A DNA stretch of 64,000 nucleotides from the NCBI RefSeq assembly GCF_003369915.1, contig NW_022881603.1:5873249-5937248 (forward strand), in the 5' to 3' direction. The position numbers and the translations under genes were made by a program. The notes below the pieces were generated by a model, which saw only the letters and a list, made by a program, of their open reading frames with translations, was not told the DNA's origin and ran no database searches. This stretch comes from Drosophila miranda (taxonomy: Eukaryota > Arthropoda > Insecta > Diptera > Drosophilidae). Within the stretch, counting starts at the first letter, position 1, and every line of letters begins with the position of its first letter. Positions 33,422-44,605 of the stretch are shown piece after piece.

Positions 33422-34142
33422 ATGGTGCGTAATCGATGAAATTCTTTGAAATCATAATACTGTATGTCAAATTTCAATTACTAAAACAAATATACTGTCT
33501 TTCTCCAGTAGGCTGCACATAAATCGTTCAGAATAAAGCAGAAATTGGCTAAAAAGCTGAAGCAGAACAGATCGGTTCCGCAATGGGTTCGCCTACGTAC
33601 TGGAAACACAATCCGGTAAGTAATGCTAATATCTCAATTAGCTGAAAATCTTGTACTGAAGTTGTGGTATCATGTTTTGTGGGCCTTGTTCATTTTCTTT
33701 GGTTTCCCTTTGTTATTAAAGCACTTCAATTTTACCAGTTATATTATTTGTGCACCAGTAACGTAATTACATATATTCTAAATCGATTGTATTCATGTAA
33801 TGTGTTTCTTGTGTGGAAAGTATGTTTTTATGTTTTGATGTTGATCTTTTTTATTGATCTAAAAAATACAAATTTTAACGCGCTGTCACGTGGGTTTTGT
33901 GTAAATCAATACTGATAACAAAGTTTGCCGCCACGGATAAAACAAAAACAAAACGTCTATTTGGGGTTAGTTGTAATAAATAGCTTGAATTTTTAGACAT
34001 TTGATAGTAGGCGCAGAATATTATGTAACTCTTACCAAAGACACAAATAGACAATTTCATGATTATTAATATTCGTTTAACTTTTATTTCTAGGTACAAC
34101 GCTAAGCGTCGTCACTGGAGGCGCACCAAGTTGAAGCTGTAA
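33422..34142 (+). CDS. RpL39: 60S ribosomal protein L39 (eL39)
   Basis: Three exons: 33422-33424 (only the ATG), 33512-33615, 34094-34142, giving the universal 51-residue length, too short and split to show as one long open frame. The acceptor of exon 2 is the TAG at 33509-33511, so the second codon is GCT. Using the CAG just before it would put TAG in frame, so the start choice is fixed. The very basic sequence ([22 protein letters not shown]) lines the exit tunnel of the 60S subunit. A one-codon first exon next to a pyrimidine initiator is typical of regulated ribosomal protein genes. The 478-bp second intron showed no convincing box C/D snoRNA. Confidence 0.96.
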
Positions 34143-34449
34143 GCAGCTGATGTAGACACATTTAATCCTGTGGAAATGCTAAATATATTTTCAAGAATAT
34201 AAAATAAAGATTCGTTACCGAAGTTCGGATTAAATAAATGGTTTAATTTATGATGCACATGGATCTGGGATATGCGCAAATCAAGCATTACAAAAAAGAT
34301 TACCGGCCACAGTAAATTAGACGGCATTCTTGCTAGCCAGAAGTTGCCTTGCTACGAGTACTGCTCTATATCCCATTAAATTATAAAATTCGACCAAAGT
34401 TAAGGCATTCTAAAACTTATTTGTCCTAGTGGAGGGTGGCGCAAACGTA

Positions 34450-35093
34450 CACTTGCTCGCATATCTCTGCGTACACTTAGAAAACGAACTACATTTTCAT
34501 GTTTAGTTGCGGATAACTTCTTATATAAGGCACTTTGGGCAAAGATTTTTTTTTTATAATATTCTTTGCTTATTTCTAAACCTATCTACATTTGTTTTTT
34601 ATTCAATAAAACAAACTTAATAGGAAAAAAAAATCATTAAAAAAAACATAAGACAAATTTGACACCTCAAAAGTCTGCGTACACTCTAACAATTCTGCGT
34701 ATACGACTAAAATTCGAAGTTGTTAATACTTTGTGGGATCTTAATATCGTTTTAAAACATCTGCCAGACGTCTAGGCATTGAGTCAACCAGATTCCTGGT
34801 GTCCTCGGCAGTTATTTTGCCCCATTCCTCCAGGATAATTTCCTTCAACATGTTTTTAGAGCTTATGGTGTGCTTACGAATCCTGCGATCGAGTAAATCC
34901 CATAGATGTTCTATGGGATTCAGGTCTGGGGACTAAGGAGGCGATCGAAGCTCAATTTGTACATTGTAAAGCAAACAGAGCTTAACATTGTGGGCAGTAT
35001 GCGTCGGATCATTGTCCTGTTGGCAGCAAAAGTCGTCTTCAAGCTGTAATTTTTGGGCACTCTGCTGAAGGATTTATTTCAGAATTTGAATAT
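34450..35093 (-). repeat. Left arm of Tc1-like palindrome
   Basis: Inverted copy of 35455-36097. On the minus strand it encodes the same transposase C-terminus (NPIEHLWDLLDRRIR) with the same TAG. Confidence 0.88.
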
Positions 35094-35815
35094 AGGCTTC
35101 TCCAAAGTTATATCTGAAGAAACTGTCCGACACACTTGGAAAAAGGCGGGGTATCATGGCCGAGATGCTCGCAGGAAGCCATATGTATCTGGGGTCAATA
35201 GGAAAAAGCGTATGGATTTCGCCAATGAGCACATTTCCAAGGTTCCCAGCTTCTGGAAAAGGGTCATTTGTCAGATGAGAGCAAGGGCATAAAAGACAAG
35301 ACAATTTTTTGGAGGAAAAGCGGAACAGCCATGGACAAAGAACATTTACTTCCGACTGTAAAACATGGAAGTGGTGGTGTAATGGTGTGGGGTTGTATGG
35401 CGGCCAATGGTGTTGGAAATCTCGTTTTTATAGAATCCACAATGGACCACAAACCATATATTCAAATACTGAAATAAATCCTTCAGCAGAGTGCCCAAAA
35501 ATTACAGCTTGAAGACGACTTTTGCTGCCAACAGGACAATGATCCGACGCATACTGCCCACAATGTTAAGCTCTGTTTGCTTTACAATGTACAAAATGAG
35601 CTTCGATCGCCTCCTTAGTCCCCAGACCTGAATCCCATAGAACATCTATGGGATTTACTCGATCGCAGGATTCGTAAGCACACCATAAGCTCTAAAAACA
35701 TGTTGAAGGAAGTTATCCTGGAGGAATGGCGCAAAATAACTGCCGAGGACACCAGGAATCTGGTTGACTCAATGCCTAGACGTCTGGCAGATGTCTTAAA
35801 ACGATATTAATATCC
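35094..35815 (+). pseudogene. Tc1-like DDE transposase, N-terminally truncated, with stops
   Basis: Plus-strand remnant starting at a HTWKKAGYHGRDARRKP segment typical of Tc1 transposases. The N-terminal paired-like DNA-binding region is missing. It shows SDESK (first catalytic Asp region), GGVMVWGCMA, QDNDPTHTA (second Asp) and NPIEHLWD (third acidic residue). The frame shifts near 35270, and stops occur near 35476 and 35620. Not functional. Confidence 0.85.
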
Positions 35816-36097
35816 CACAAAATATTAACAACTTAGAATTTTAGTCGTGTACGCAGAATTGTTAGAGTGTACGCAGACTTTTGAGGTGTCAAATTTGTCT
35901 GTTTTTTTTAATGATTTTTTTTTCCTATTAAGTTTGTTTTATTGAATAAAAAACAAATGTAGATAGGTTTAGAAATAAGCAAAGAATATTATAAAAAAAA
36001 ATCGTTGCCCAAAGTGCCTTATGTTAGAAGTTATCCGCAACTAAACATGAAAATGTAGTTCGTTTTCTAAGTGTACGCAGAGATATGCGAGCAAGTG
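35455..36097 (+). repeat. Right arm of Tc1-like palindrome
   Basis: Pairs with 34450-35093; ends GCGAGCAAGTG before TA. Confidence 0.88.
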
Positions 36098-36099
36098 TA

Positions 36100-36731
36100 T
36101 GTGTTGGTCAACCACCCCGATAGCAGTGAAATCTATATATGATAGCCAATGGTGCAGCTTAAAGTAAATATATAATACTCTTCGATATTTGCACTGCCCA
36201 CTGTTCATCTACATATATATGCTTACGCACGGCAACAGCCCTCTTTCGTCTCTTCATTTCGCACTCTATCGATCTCTCGGGCTCATTCAAACTTTCTTGC
36301 ATTGGGCACCGCTTGACTTTGATTAGAATGCACATTGTCAACGAACTTTCTTCAATAAGACACTATCTGACCATGTCTGAAATCAATCTATTTATCTACA
36401 TAAATACCAACTGGAACGTTTCGTTGGGTCGACGTTGCTGTAGTTATCCGCCTGCCAGTCGACTTTAACCACCTGCTATTAGTTGGGCCAACATAGTTCC
36501 CATAGTCTCGGCTGAATTCACTAATTGATATTACTAAAGACTAATTCCGCAACTAATCCTCATGTTAACAAGACTCTTGCCTTAGTGAGCCTCGATGATA
36601 GCTTTTCTATTATTTCATTCCTTAAATTTTTTTTTCACTTTTTGCACTATGTATAGCCGAAGTAAAATGCATTCCCGAGTAATTCAGTGTAACACTAACG
36701 ATTTATTTAGCCTTTGTCAAAAAGAAATCGT
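36100..36731. other. Intergenic region downstream of RpL12
   Basis: No gene seen. It includes the RpL12 3' UTR with AATAAA (minus strand) near 36702-36707. The rest is unique AT-rich sequence with TATATA runs. Confidence 0.6.
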
Positions 36732-37468
36732 TTATTCTGCGGGGACCTCGAGCGAGCCGTCATTGAGCTCGTCAATAACATCATGGGGATGTTTGCCATC
36801 GACAGTGCATCCAACGCTCTGGGCGGTGCCCAGGACTTCTTTGCAGGTTCCTTTCAGTTCACGGGCCATCGACCTGGGCCTCATTGTACGTGCAATGGCC
36901 AAGATATCTTCAAAGGCGATGTTGCCACTGTGCTTAACTGGAATAAGACACGAATTTTATATCCAGAAATACCCAGAGCTATAAACTTACTATTCTTTTG
37001 CTTCTTGCGATCACGTGGAGGTTCCTTCAGGGCCTTGATGATCAGAGACGCAGCCGATGGAACCACGGAGATGGTTGCCTGTCTGTTTTGAATTGTCAGA
37101 CACACGGTGATTTTCAGACCTTTCCAGTCGGAAGTAGCCTTGGCAATGTCATCACCTACTTTTTTAGGGGACTGAAGTCATTTTGTTGAGACCGTTCCGG
37201 CAGGTAAACAAATCACATACATATGTACTCACCAGACCAAGTGGACCGATTTTAGGGGCAAGGGAAGATGTTGCTCCTACTTCGCCACCCACACATCGCA
37301 TGTACACTGAAATTTGAAAGTAACACAGCATTTTTAATAGACATTTTTAGAATGAATTGGCATGCAAAAATTTACACATTTATTGATGAGTAATTTTGTA
37401 AATATATGTACAACGAAATACTTAAACGTACCCAATTTTACTTCCGTAGGATCAAATTTGGGAGGCAT
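36732..37468 (-). CDS. RpL12: 60S ribosomal protein L12 (uL11)
   Basis: Four minus-strand exons: 37468-37432, 37306-37233, 37171-36991, 36937-36732, exactly 165 aa, the same length as I recall for D. melanogaster. The protein starts [12 protein letters not shown] and includes [20 protein letters not shown] and the C-terminal [17 protein letters not shown]. It is the stalk-base protein that binds 25S/28S rRNA in the GTPase-associated centre. All splice sites are consensus and phases agree. Intact. Confidence 0.96.
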
Positions 37469-37575
37469 TGTTGTATCGTGGCTCAAAAGGCTGCTGTAAT
37501 GTTGAGATTACATTAATATTAACCGATTTCTTTATAGACATATTTAGCTCTGTACTGTACCGCAAAAAGACACAC

Positions 37576-37660
37576 AGAAGAAAAGAAAGAAGAAGCTTAT
37601 CGATTTCCGGTTAGTGTGTGCTATTACCACCTATCGTCGACACTTATCGAAAATAAAAAT
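37576..37660 (-). promoter_or_regulatory. RpL12 promoter: pyrimidine initiator with DRE-like sites
   Basis: On the minus strand a pyrimidine tract (about 37576-37595) suits a TCT initiator roughly 110 bp upstream of the ATG. Just upstream is TATCGAT at 37598-37604 (seven of eight bases of the DRE TATCGATA), and TATCG sequences recur near 37632 and 37647. This combination is common in Drosophila translation-factor genes. Sequence match only. Confidence 0.5.
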
Positions 37661-38303
37661 AATACAAATCGTTATTACTACTATCGAATGGAACGTGGAA
37701 GTGAAACTAATATTAATAATAATATAAGCGCAATAATAGTTGTTTTTACTCAATGATTTTAGTTTGGTATTTATTTATATAATATCAGATTTATTCGGGT
37801 AATAATAAGCTATGATTTTAACCATATGAATATTTTGTTGTGAAATGAACTGGAATGCGATGGTAAGGTCACTTAAAAAATTAGCGTGGCTGCTCAGTGA
37901 TGGTCACTCTATTCTTTGTTTATTGTTTACATACATACATACCGACCATGTTTTATTTGCTAATTTAACCATTTTTCAGCCATTGAATAACGTAAGAGTA
38001 TGTATGTACTTGTATATATACTTGATTATTTTAGCTTATATTATTTTTCTGTAATTTGACCATTCGATTGGCCTATGTATGTACGCACATACGTAGCGTT
38101 GATTTCGGCTCAAGCTACGTTTGGGCGGAAATATTTGTATTGATCAAAATATTCAGCGTCCACTACTCCACGATTTCCGTTCGTGTATCCGTCACGACCT
38201 ACCTTCACCAAGAAATTCAAGAGCAAATCAGATACATACATATGTATGTATTACCGGCCGGCAGCCGGGTGCAAGGCTTTAATATCGTTTTGTCTATATG
38301 TAT
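37661..38303. other. Intergenic region between RpL12 and the MITE
   Basis: AT-rich unique DNA with ACATAC/TATGTA simple sequence near 37930, 38080 and 38230. No gene supported. Confidence 0.6.
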
Positions 38304-38311
38304 GTGTATGG

Positions 38312-38733
38312 TAGTGTTGTGTTGCTCATGAGAGAGTGAACAAAAAAGAGTTGTTCACTTAAGTGAGCAACTGAACATGTTCCTTCCAAGCTGTTCTTTG
38401 TTGTTCACTTGTTCTTTTTTGCTCACTTGTTCTTTGTTGTTCACTTGTTCTCTACTCACTTTTTGCGCAATTTTGCTCCTCAAAGGGCATATTGCGTTTA
38501 CTTCACACTTTTTTGTATTACCGGCAAAGCTGTTTACTCTTTCAAAAATTCAGTATGTCGCTAATTCGAAATTATATTGAAATTTGGAACCATCTGTGCA
38601 TGAATAGTGAACAACTGAGTGAGCAAGTGAGCAATCTAAGAGAGCAAGTGAGCAATATGAGTGAGTTGACTCACTTACTAAAAAAGAACAAGTGAACATG
38701 TTCACCAAAATGAGCAATGTTTACCCAACACTA
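38312..38733. mobile_element. 422-bp hAT-type MITE with 8-bp target duplication
   Basis: Bounded by inverted ends TAGTGTTG...CAACACTA and by the exact 8-bp direct repeat GTGTATGG (38304-38311 and 38734-38741). The sub-terminal regions are full of short GTGAACA/GTGAGCA motifs in both orientations, as expected for clustered transposase-binding sites of hAT elements. No transposase is encoded, so it depended on an autonomous hAT. Confidence 0.85.
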
Positions 38734-38741
38734 GTGTATGG

Positions 38742-39010
38742 AAAGTTCAAGAGGCAAAGCAAGTTCAGTTCACTCCTCATTAATATTAAAACTGTAGCAA
38801 TTGATGTTGACGTTTAGGTAAAAAATTTTATTGGCAAACGTTTATTTTGTTACTTAGTTATTCAAACATGGATGCTTCGAGTTTCTGTTTTATTTATTAC
38901 GATCTTCAGAACCAGATTTAAGATGTAGAGCCAACTAGACTATAACAGCATCTTTGAATAAATTTGCTTCAGATGTAAATGCAACAGAAATTAACGGCAA
39001 CACGTTTTGT
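38742..39010. other. eIF5A 3' flank
   Basis: Probable eIF5A 3' UTR and downstream DNA. Nothing else recognised. Confidence 0.5.
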
Positions 39011-39862
39011 TTATTTGTCCAGAGCCGTATTGTTCTTAGTTGCAATAACGCACTCCTCTCCACATGCTTTAAGCACAGTGCACTGCAAAAAGGAGAAATT
39101 AATAAATATGAACAAATGCCAGTAGGTGAAATATTTAAAGTATCTTACCAGTAACTCCTTGCCATTATCAAAATCAGCACGTAATGATTCGCCAATCTCA
39201 CCATCTGGTACCTTCAAGTCTTCACGCAAGTCTCCGCCGTCCGACATTAGGGTGAGTAAGTTGTCGTCACTGACGGCAATCAACTGGAAGTCTTCACGTT
39301 TAACATGGGGAACATCCATGTTATGAGTAGATGGGCAAATATCCTCATATCTGTAATAAAAAGCAACAAAATACACGTGTGTTAAGAAATGTCAAGATGC
39401 TTTGCCTGCAATCAAAATTTTTATTATAATTGGAATATGTTTTGGACATATTTGTATGTATTGGTCAGAAACTGGTTCGTACGTCGCTTTTAATTTGGTT
39501 TCTTTCTTAAGGCGCTTCGTGATAATTTTGAGATAAGATTATCACGCCATATAGAACTTACATATACATACACAAGTACGAACGTCCGAATACAAATGTT
39601 AGGAAAACGTCGATTTCGCGTTAAATAAAGCATTGGTTCACATAAAACATACTTACTTCTTGTTGGAAAAAATATCAATTCCAACCATATGAACTTTAGC
39701 ATGTCCATGCTTTCCGGTCTTGGACGTAGACATCTCGACGATTTTGCATGGCCTCGACTTCAACATAACAAATCCGTTTTTGCGTAGGGCCGAGCATTGC
39801 ATCGGATAAGTGGTCGATGCTCCGGAATCGGCCGTGTCAAAATGATCGTCTAGGTCTGCCAT
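39011..39862 (-). CDS. eIF5A: Translation factor eIF5A
   Basis: Three minus-strand exons: 39862-39657, 39350-39149, 39082-39011 (159 aa). I start at the second of two close in-frame ATGs (MADLDDHF) because it gives the family length and N-terminus; the other, at 39871, adds three residues. The hypusine loop [12 protein letters not shown] contains the lysine modified by deoxyhypusine synthase. It is followed by the S1-like fold ([13 protein letters not shown]...GKELL) and the conserved end [17 protein letters not shown]. eIF5A rescues ribosomes stalled on polyproline and aids termination. Intact; consensus splice sites. Confidence 0.96.
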
Positions 39863-39871
39863 ATCTGCCAC

Positions 39872-40681
39872 GACACAAGAATGTATTGATTAGTTAATTT
39901 ATTTGTTACCAGCCTCGCACAAGAGCACTGAAGTACATTCACATGCTACATATGTATGTATATCCATTCATAAATTTGCAAGTTCATTGGCATATGTATG
40001 TATGTATGTAAATACATGTCTGCATATGTATATTCCGAAATACATATGTACACACACCCACACACTTAGTTTAAAATTGGCAAGTTACACTGCAATGTTC
40101 CATTATTTATTTTGCTAAAATTGTTGAGACATAGGACAATGCCAAGACCTGATCATTTTGTGTACTCAAGATATGTACATATGTGTGTATGTCTGTGTGT
40201 ACACACTTTCTTCCACCTAGATTGCACATGAATGCAGTCATAGGTTAATTTTATTGCCGACTGCATTTTAACATTTCAAGCGCACAACGAGGGGGTTAAA
40301 ACTTTTATCAAGTATGCCGAATGAATTTGCAAATTTTTAAGCCGCAAATTTATAAAAATAGCACACCTACTTGTGAATCAAGCGACTGTTCCAACCGAAG
40401 ATGTAAAACGAAAGAACCCTGCTATCGAATGAGACTCACGTTTTGTTTCCGGTCGATAATCAACAAAACAGGAATGCCCAATGCCACTCTGAATTTTTCT
40501 CAATGTGCTCATCCGATAGATTATCATTTTTTGGAACGATGAAACTAAACTAATTCGAATTGACGATAGTTTCCTAAATTATTTAATTCAGCAACAACAT
40601 GAATACAAACTAACGTTTGAAAGGTGCGAAATAATATCTCTGTTATTTTAAATATTGACATGTATAATTGTAACTGTTTTC
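39872..40681. other. eIF5A upstream region
   Basis: Contains TATGTATGTATG microsatellite near 39950-40030. A possible 5' UTR exon donor (ACGTGAGT, minus strand) is near 40430-40440, with ATCGA motifs near 40455. The stretch 40321-40542 is open on the plus strand but not recognisable. 40560-40681 is the 3' flank of the unnamed gene. Confidence 0.5.
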
Positions 40682-43600
40682 TTATTGTTGGTTAACTTTT
40701 TTAAAATAAACTTCAATTGGAAGGGACGGAATTACGGTACCATTTTCTATGTAATTTATCTTTTTTCCGCTGTGCGGGTGTGACTTTAGTTTCAATATTG
40801 GTTGTTTCAGCTTAATGTTGCCGCTAGATATAGTCATAATGGCCGATTCTGTGACCAACGTTGCTTTGTCTTCTATTATTCCGTCTGCCCGTGATCGAAG
40901 ACCATTACTGTTGCTAGATTTCGTTGAGTTGCGTACGTGTGCGTGTTCGGTATCTTCAATTGTCTTGGACTTGCGAGTTGTAGCTGTTGAACGACGTTTA
41001 AATTTGCTGCTAAAGTCATTTTCACTTGTAATATTCTTTAACGGTTCGGTCAAAATTGTAGTATTTTATTGTTTCCGTCTCTGAAAGATACTGCTTGTTT
41101 TTTTTTGCTTCAGTTTAAAATTACTTCTTTCAGTAATGTTGCGTGTAATTTCAACGGGAGTTTTTTTTGTTGATGTTATAATGCGGTCTTTTCTAAATGT
41201 CCGCTTTAGCTTAGTCCTCATCGTCGCTGGAATCGTGGACGTTGACGTTTCGTTTAATTTATTATAATTGTCACTACTAGCTATTTCGGTCTTATTTTGT
41301 CGGTATTTCGGGGTTTCTTTTGTGGTTACAATATTTTTGAAATGTATGTAGTTTTAGTGATTTTAATTTTCTCCGCATTATTGATGTCATATTTTTTCTA
41401 ACTTTTTCAGGTTTTAGGATGGGTTTAAAGGATTCTGTTGTTACAATTGGTAAGTAAGATGGATTTTCTTTGATTGTTTGCACTGTTGTCCAATTTTTGT
41501 AATTTTCTAATATAAGTGGGAATTCAGTTGTTTCTGTAGAGATAACGGGATTCGCGCTGCTGCTGTACTCGACATCAAAAACGGTCATTGTTGTCTGTAT
41601 CGGGATCGGGATCGTCGCTTCTTTCGTTGGTATCGCTTTAGTTGTAGTCTGAAGAACCTCAGTAGTAATGGAAGGGGGCATTTCAGTTGTTATAATAATT
41701 GGTTTCAGACGATAATCATTGGTTTCTTTTGCTGAATTGTCTGCAAACCTATTCCCTGAACGAGGTAGAATCACATCATCAAGAGTAAAGTAGGTGTGAG
41801 TAATATAATTTAAGTATGGAAGGCTAGTTGTTGTCAGTGCTAAATCGCTGGCCACGCTATTTAAGCTGCGAGCATATTCCTCTCTTGGAAAACGATTTAA
41901 AGTATTCTTGAAACAGTCATCTGATGTTCTTGTATTTGTTATACTTTCTTGGCATAAGGACCAGCCATTATTTGAAAAGCTCGAGTAATTCCTCTTATTC
42001 TCGACGCCTTTTGAAAATTCAGAATTGGGAATCGTTCCTGCTGTCAGAGGTACAAAGGGGTTGATGGGGCCCAGCCTGTAGTCCTGGGTTGTAGTTGTTG
42101 GCGTAGTTGGAACAGTGTTAACATTTCTGAAGACGCTGCTGGAAAATCATATAGACGTCAATGATTAAAATGCTATTATACATTTTAATAGATACCTTTT
42201 GGAAGATCCATATATATCATGGTATGGTGTAGGAGAATGTACATATCTGGGTAGCAAGTGGATATTACGCATAAAGTTTTTTAATCTCATTTTTCCAACT
42301 AAAATTGGAGTCCTGGCATTGTACCAATAGAATTTTCTCAAAGCATTTGGTTGTTGTCTGTAGAACATGTAATGTGGAGGATCTACAGGCCACATCTAAA
42401 ACGAGGGGGAACGTTGTGAGTTGCTGCGGACACCGCAACTCTACGGTTATACCCGATACTAAGTCAGTATGGCTCTCCTCCGGCAGACGCCGCTAATATT
42501 AAACGACACGACAAAGAGTGCGTGCGAGAGAGACAGAAAATCAGTCTGAGCGTGACGTCGGGCGCTGCGTAGCCACTGCAAATTGATTTGTTCCTATTGG
42601 CTATAAAAATGATCTGATCTGATCCAGATTCAGCAATCTGATAGATATGGTCATTATCTATGATTCTGCGTTTTTAGTTTTTTCGAATGTGCAATATTGT
42701 GGATGCAACAGATTTTCGTACTTTGTGTGGGCGGAAGGGGGTGGGGCGAAATTTCGAGATACACGTTTTATAGTAAGATCTAACAGAAGTGCGGATACCA
42801 AATTTGGTTACTCTAGCCTTAATAGTCTCTGAGATTTTTGAATATCCCCAGATTTTCGTCCTTTGCGGGGCGGAAGGGGGTGTGGCGAAATTTTGAAACA
42901 AATTCGTCTCGGTCCGATATATTAGGAGTGTGGATACCAAATTTGGTTGCTCTAGCTTTTGTAGTCTCTGAGATCTAGACGCTAATGTTTTACTCTAAGC
43001 AAAGCCGCCTATGCTACGTGTGTGTTAGAGAGAGACAGGGCGAGAAAAAATGAAATTGTTTTCTTGATGCTGGCTATAATAATAATAGGATCCAATTCAA
43101 ATTCTGCAGTCTAAAAGATATGGTCATTCTCTACGATTCTGCGTTTTTGGTTTTCTCATATCTTTAAAATTGTGGATGCCACAGATTTTCGTCCTTTGTG
43201 GGGGCGGAAGTGGGCTGGGCGAAGTTTTGAAATATTTTTGTAGCAGTGACATATCACAGAAGTCTGGGTCCAAAACATCGTTGCTCTAGCTCTTATAGTC
43301 TTTGAGCACTAGGCGCTGAAGGGGACGGACAGACGGACGGACTGACAGACGGACAAACGGACAGACAGACATGGCTCAATCGACTCGCCTATTGATGCTG
43401 ATCATGAATATATATACTTTATGGGGTCGGAAACGATTTCTTCTGAACGTTACACACATCCACTTTTACCACAAATCTAATATACCCCAATACTCATTTC
43501 GAATATCGGGTATAAAAATTGTAGTCATATTCCAAGCGGAAAGAAGGATCACACATATCCAAAAAAACCTGAAATTAAATGAGAGTAATCGATTCGTTGT

Positions 43601-43744
43601 AGCCAAAAGAAGTATCTGTATTGTTTAATTTATTATTATTATTGTAAAACTTTGTAAGTATATTTGTGAAATTAAAACATACCTTCTGTTGGAAAAGCTG
43701 TTTAGTAAAAATCCTATAGCAGCTTTGCAATATTTTCCTGCCAT
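40682..43744 (-). pseudogene. Unrecognised Thr/Lys-rich gene, broken (main copy)
   Basis: Minus-strand gene with visible splicing: exon 1 43744-43683, exon 2 from 43567 (hydrophobic FFWICVILLSAW, a likely signal or anchor segment) cut by a DINE-1-like element at about 43515, then exon 3 42395-42196 (starting WPVDPPHYMFYRQQPNALR) and exon 4 from 42138. Exon 4 is rich in Thr, Ile and Pro (TTTTQDYRLGPINPF, TTEMPPSITTEVLQTTTK). Near 41300-41345 the frame shifts: coding-like sequence continues in another frame (IVTTKETPKYRQNK), meets TAA at 41066-41068, then stays open to 40682. Part of exon 2 is missing here and appears inverted at 47720-47993. I cannot name the gene. It looks secreted or membrane-anchored. 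Two or more lesions plus rearrangement make it a pseudogene, unless the frameshift is a sequence error. Confidence 0.75.
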
Positions 43745-44365
43745 TTTTCCCATACGTTTTTACCGTTTGCTTAAATCAATATCAAAAGACAATGAAATGA
43801 TATAATTACCCCCTACATTCCGTGCTTACTGCAATTAGTTCTTCTACATGTATTTTGCGTGGTTCCCGAGGACGCCCATACTTCTGTTAAACGTGGTGAA
43901 TAATCATACGAACTTCAGGCAAGGGTATAAGGATGATGCAGAGATGCAACAATTACCAAAGAGAAGATGAGCTTGCCCAAGCGTGTATTTTCATGCTTCA
44001 TAGCCCACACGCCGAGAAATAAGAGATTGCAAACAGCATCTGCAAACTCCTAAAACAAGATCACTTACACTTAATCAAATGTATGTGGAAAGGTCATTCA
44101 TAAAATATCAACACTTACCTAGTCATAATTATTTAAACACATCTATCAGCTGCTGGTTAAACTTGATGTATCAAGTGCTTTAGAAATTTAATAATGAAGA
44201 TGAATGGATAGATTGAAAATAATGATATTATACCTTTTCAGAGTGAATGATTACCAGGTTAACAATACTTTAGTCATCTGCATTAGCGTTGTTGCCTACA
44301 TAGACACATCGATATATATTACAACAAGATAGAAAAATGGGAGTACTTCAGATACAGAGCTTACT
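42400..44365. repeat. Left arm of large inverted duplication
   Basis: Reverse complement of 45763-47719 with only small indels (for example about 10 bp near 43610). It carries exon 1 and the start of exon 2 of the unnamed gene, its upstream DNA, and one DINE-1-like copy. Its outer end coincides with the end of that copy. Confidence 0.92.
42401..43515 (+). mobile_element. DINE-1/INE-1-like (Helentron-related) repeat, copy 1
   Basis: About 1.1 kb, starting ACGAGGGGGAACGTTGTGAG and ending in a hairpin-forming ACTCATTT...TATCGGGTATA. It has the features I recall for DINE-1/INE-1: no coding capacity, a GACGGACA/GACAGACG microsatellite (about 43321-43372), the TATATACTTTATGGGGTCGG stretch near the 3' end, and repeated internal modules around GGGGCGGAAGGGGG. 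Confidence 0.75.
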
Positions 44366-44605
44366 AGTTAGTGCAAGTAGACTTTTGTAGTCTGCAGCAA
44401 AAAGGTATTGACCAATATGTTGGGGAAAGTGAAAGTTAATATTGTTGTCATTTACATGACAATAGGTAAGAGATGCTAAGAACCTAACATGTACGGATAT
44501 TTTTACTTCAATTGGATTATATTACATTAGGCATCACTTTTGTACTAGTTAATATAACTGCATCTTCTACCTACATTGGACCGAGTAGACAGGTATGATT
44601 TGAAA

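Larger units (their letters stand above)
34450..36097 (+). mobile_element. Palindromic (foldback) Tc1-like transposon remnant
   Basis: Flanked by TA on each side (34448-34449, 36098-36099), as Tc1/mariner insertions are. The first 644 bp and the last 643 bp are inverted repeats of each other, each holding the terminal repeat (CACTTGCTCGCATATCTCTG) plus the C-terminal third of a transposase gene. Only the 361-bp centre is single copy. So the 5' half of a normal 1.6-1.7-kb element has been replaced by an inverted 3' half. Both arms carry the same internal stop codon, showing the duplication came after decay or that the arms have been converted. Confidence 0.88.

Noticed and set aside
33616..34093. 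snoRNA in the RpL39 second intron
   Set aside because: No convincing paired box C and box D with terminal stem could be found by reading.
35053..35292. A domesticated transposase gene
   Set aside because: The frame is broken by a shift and two stops, the DNA-binding N-terminus is missing, and the palindrome explains the layout.
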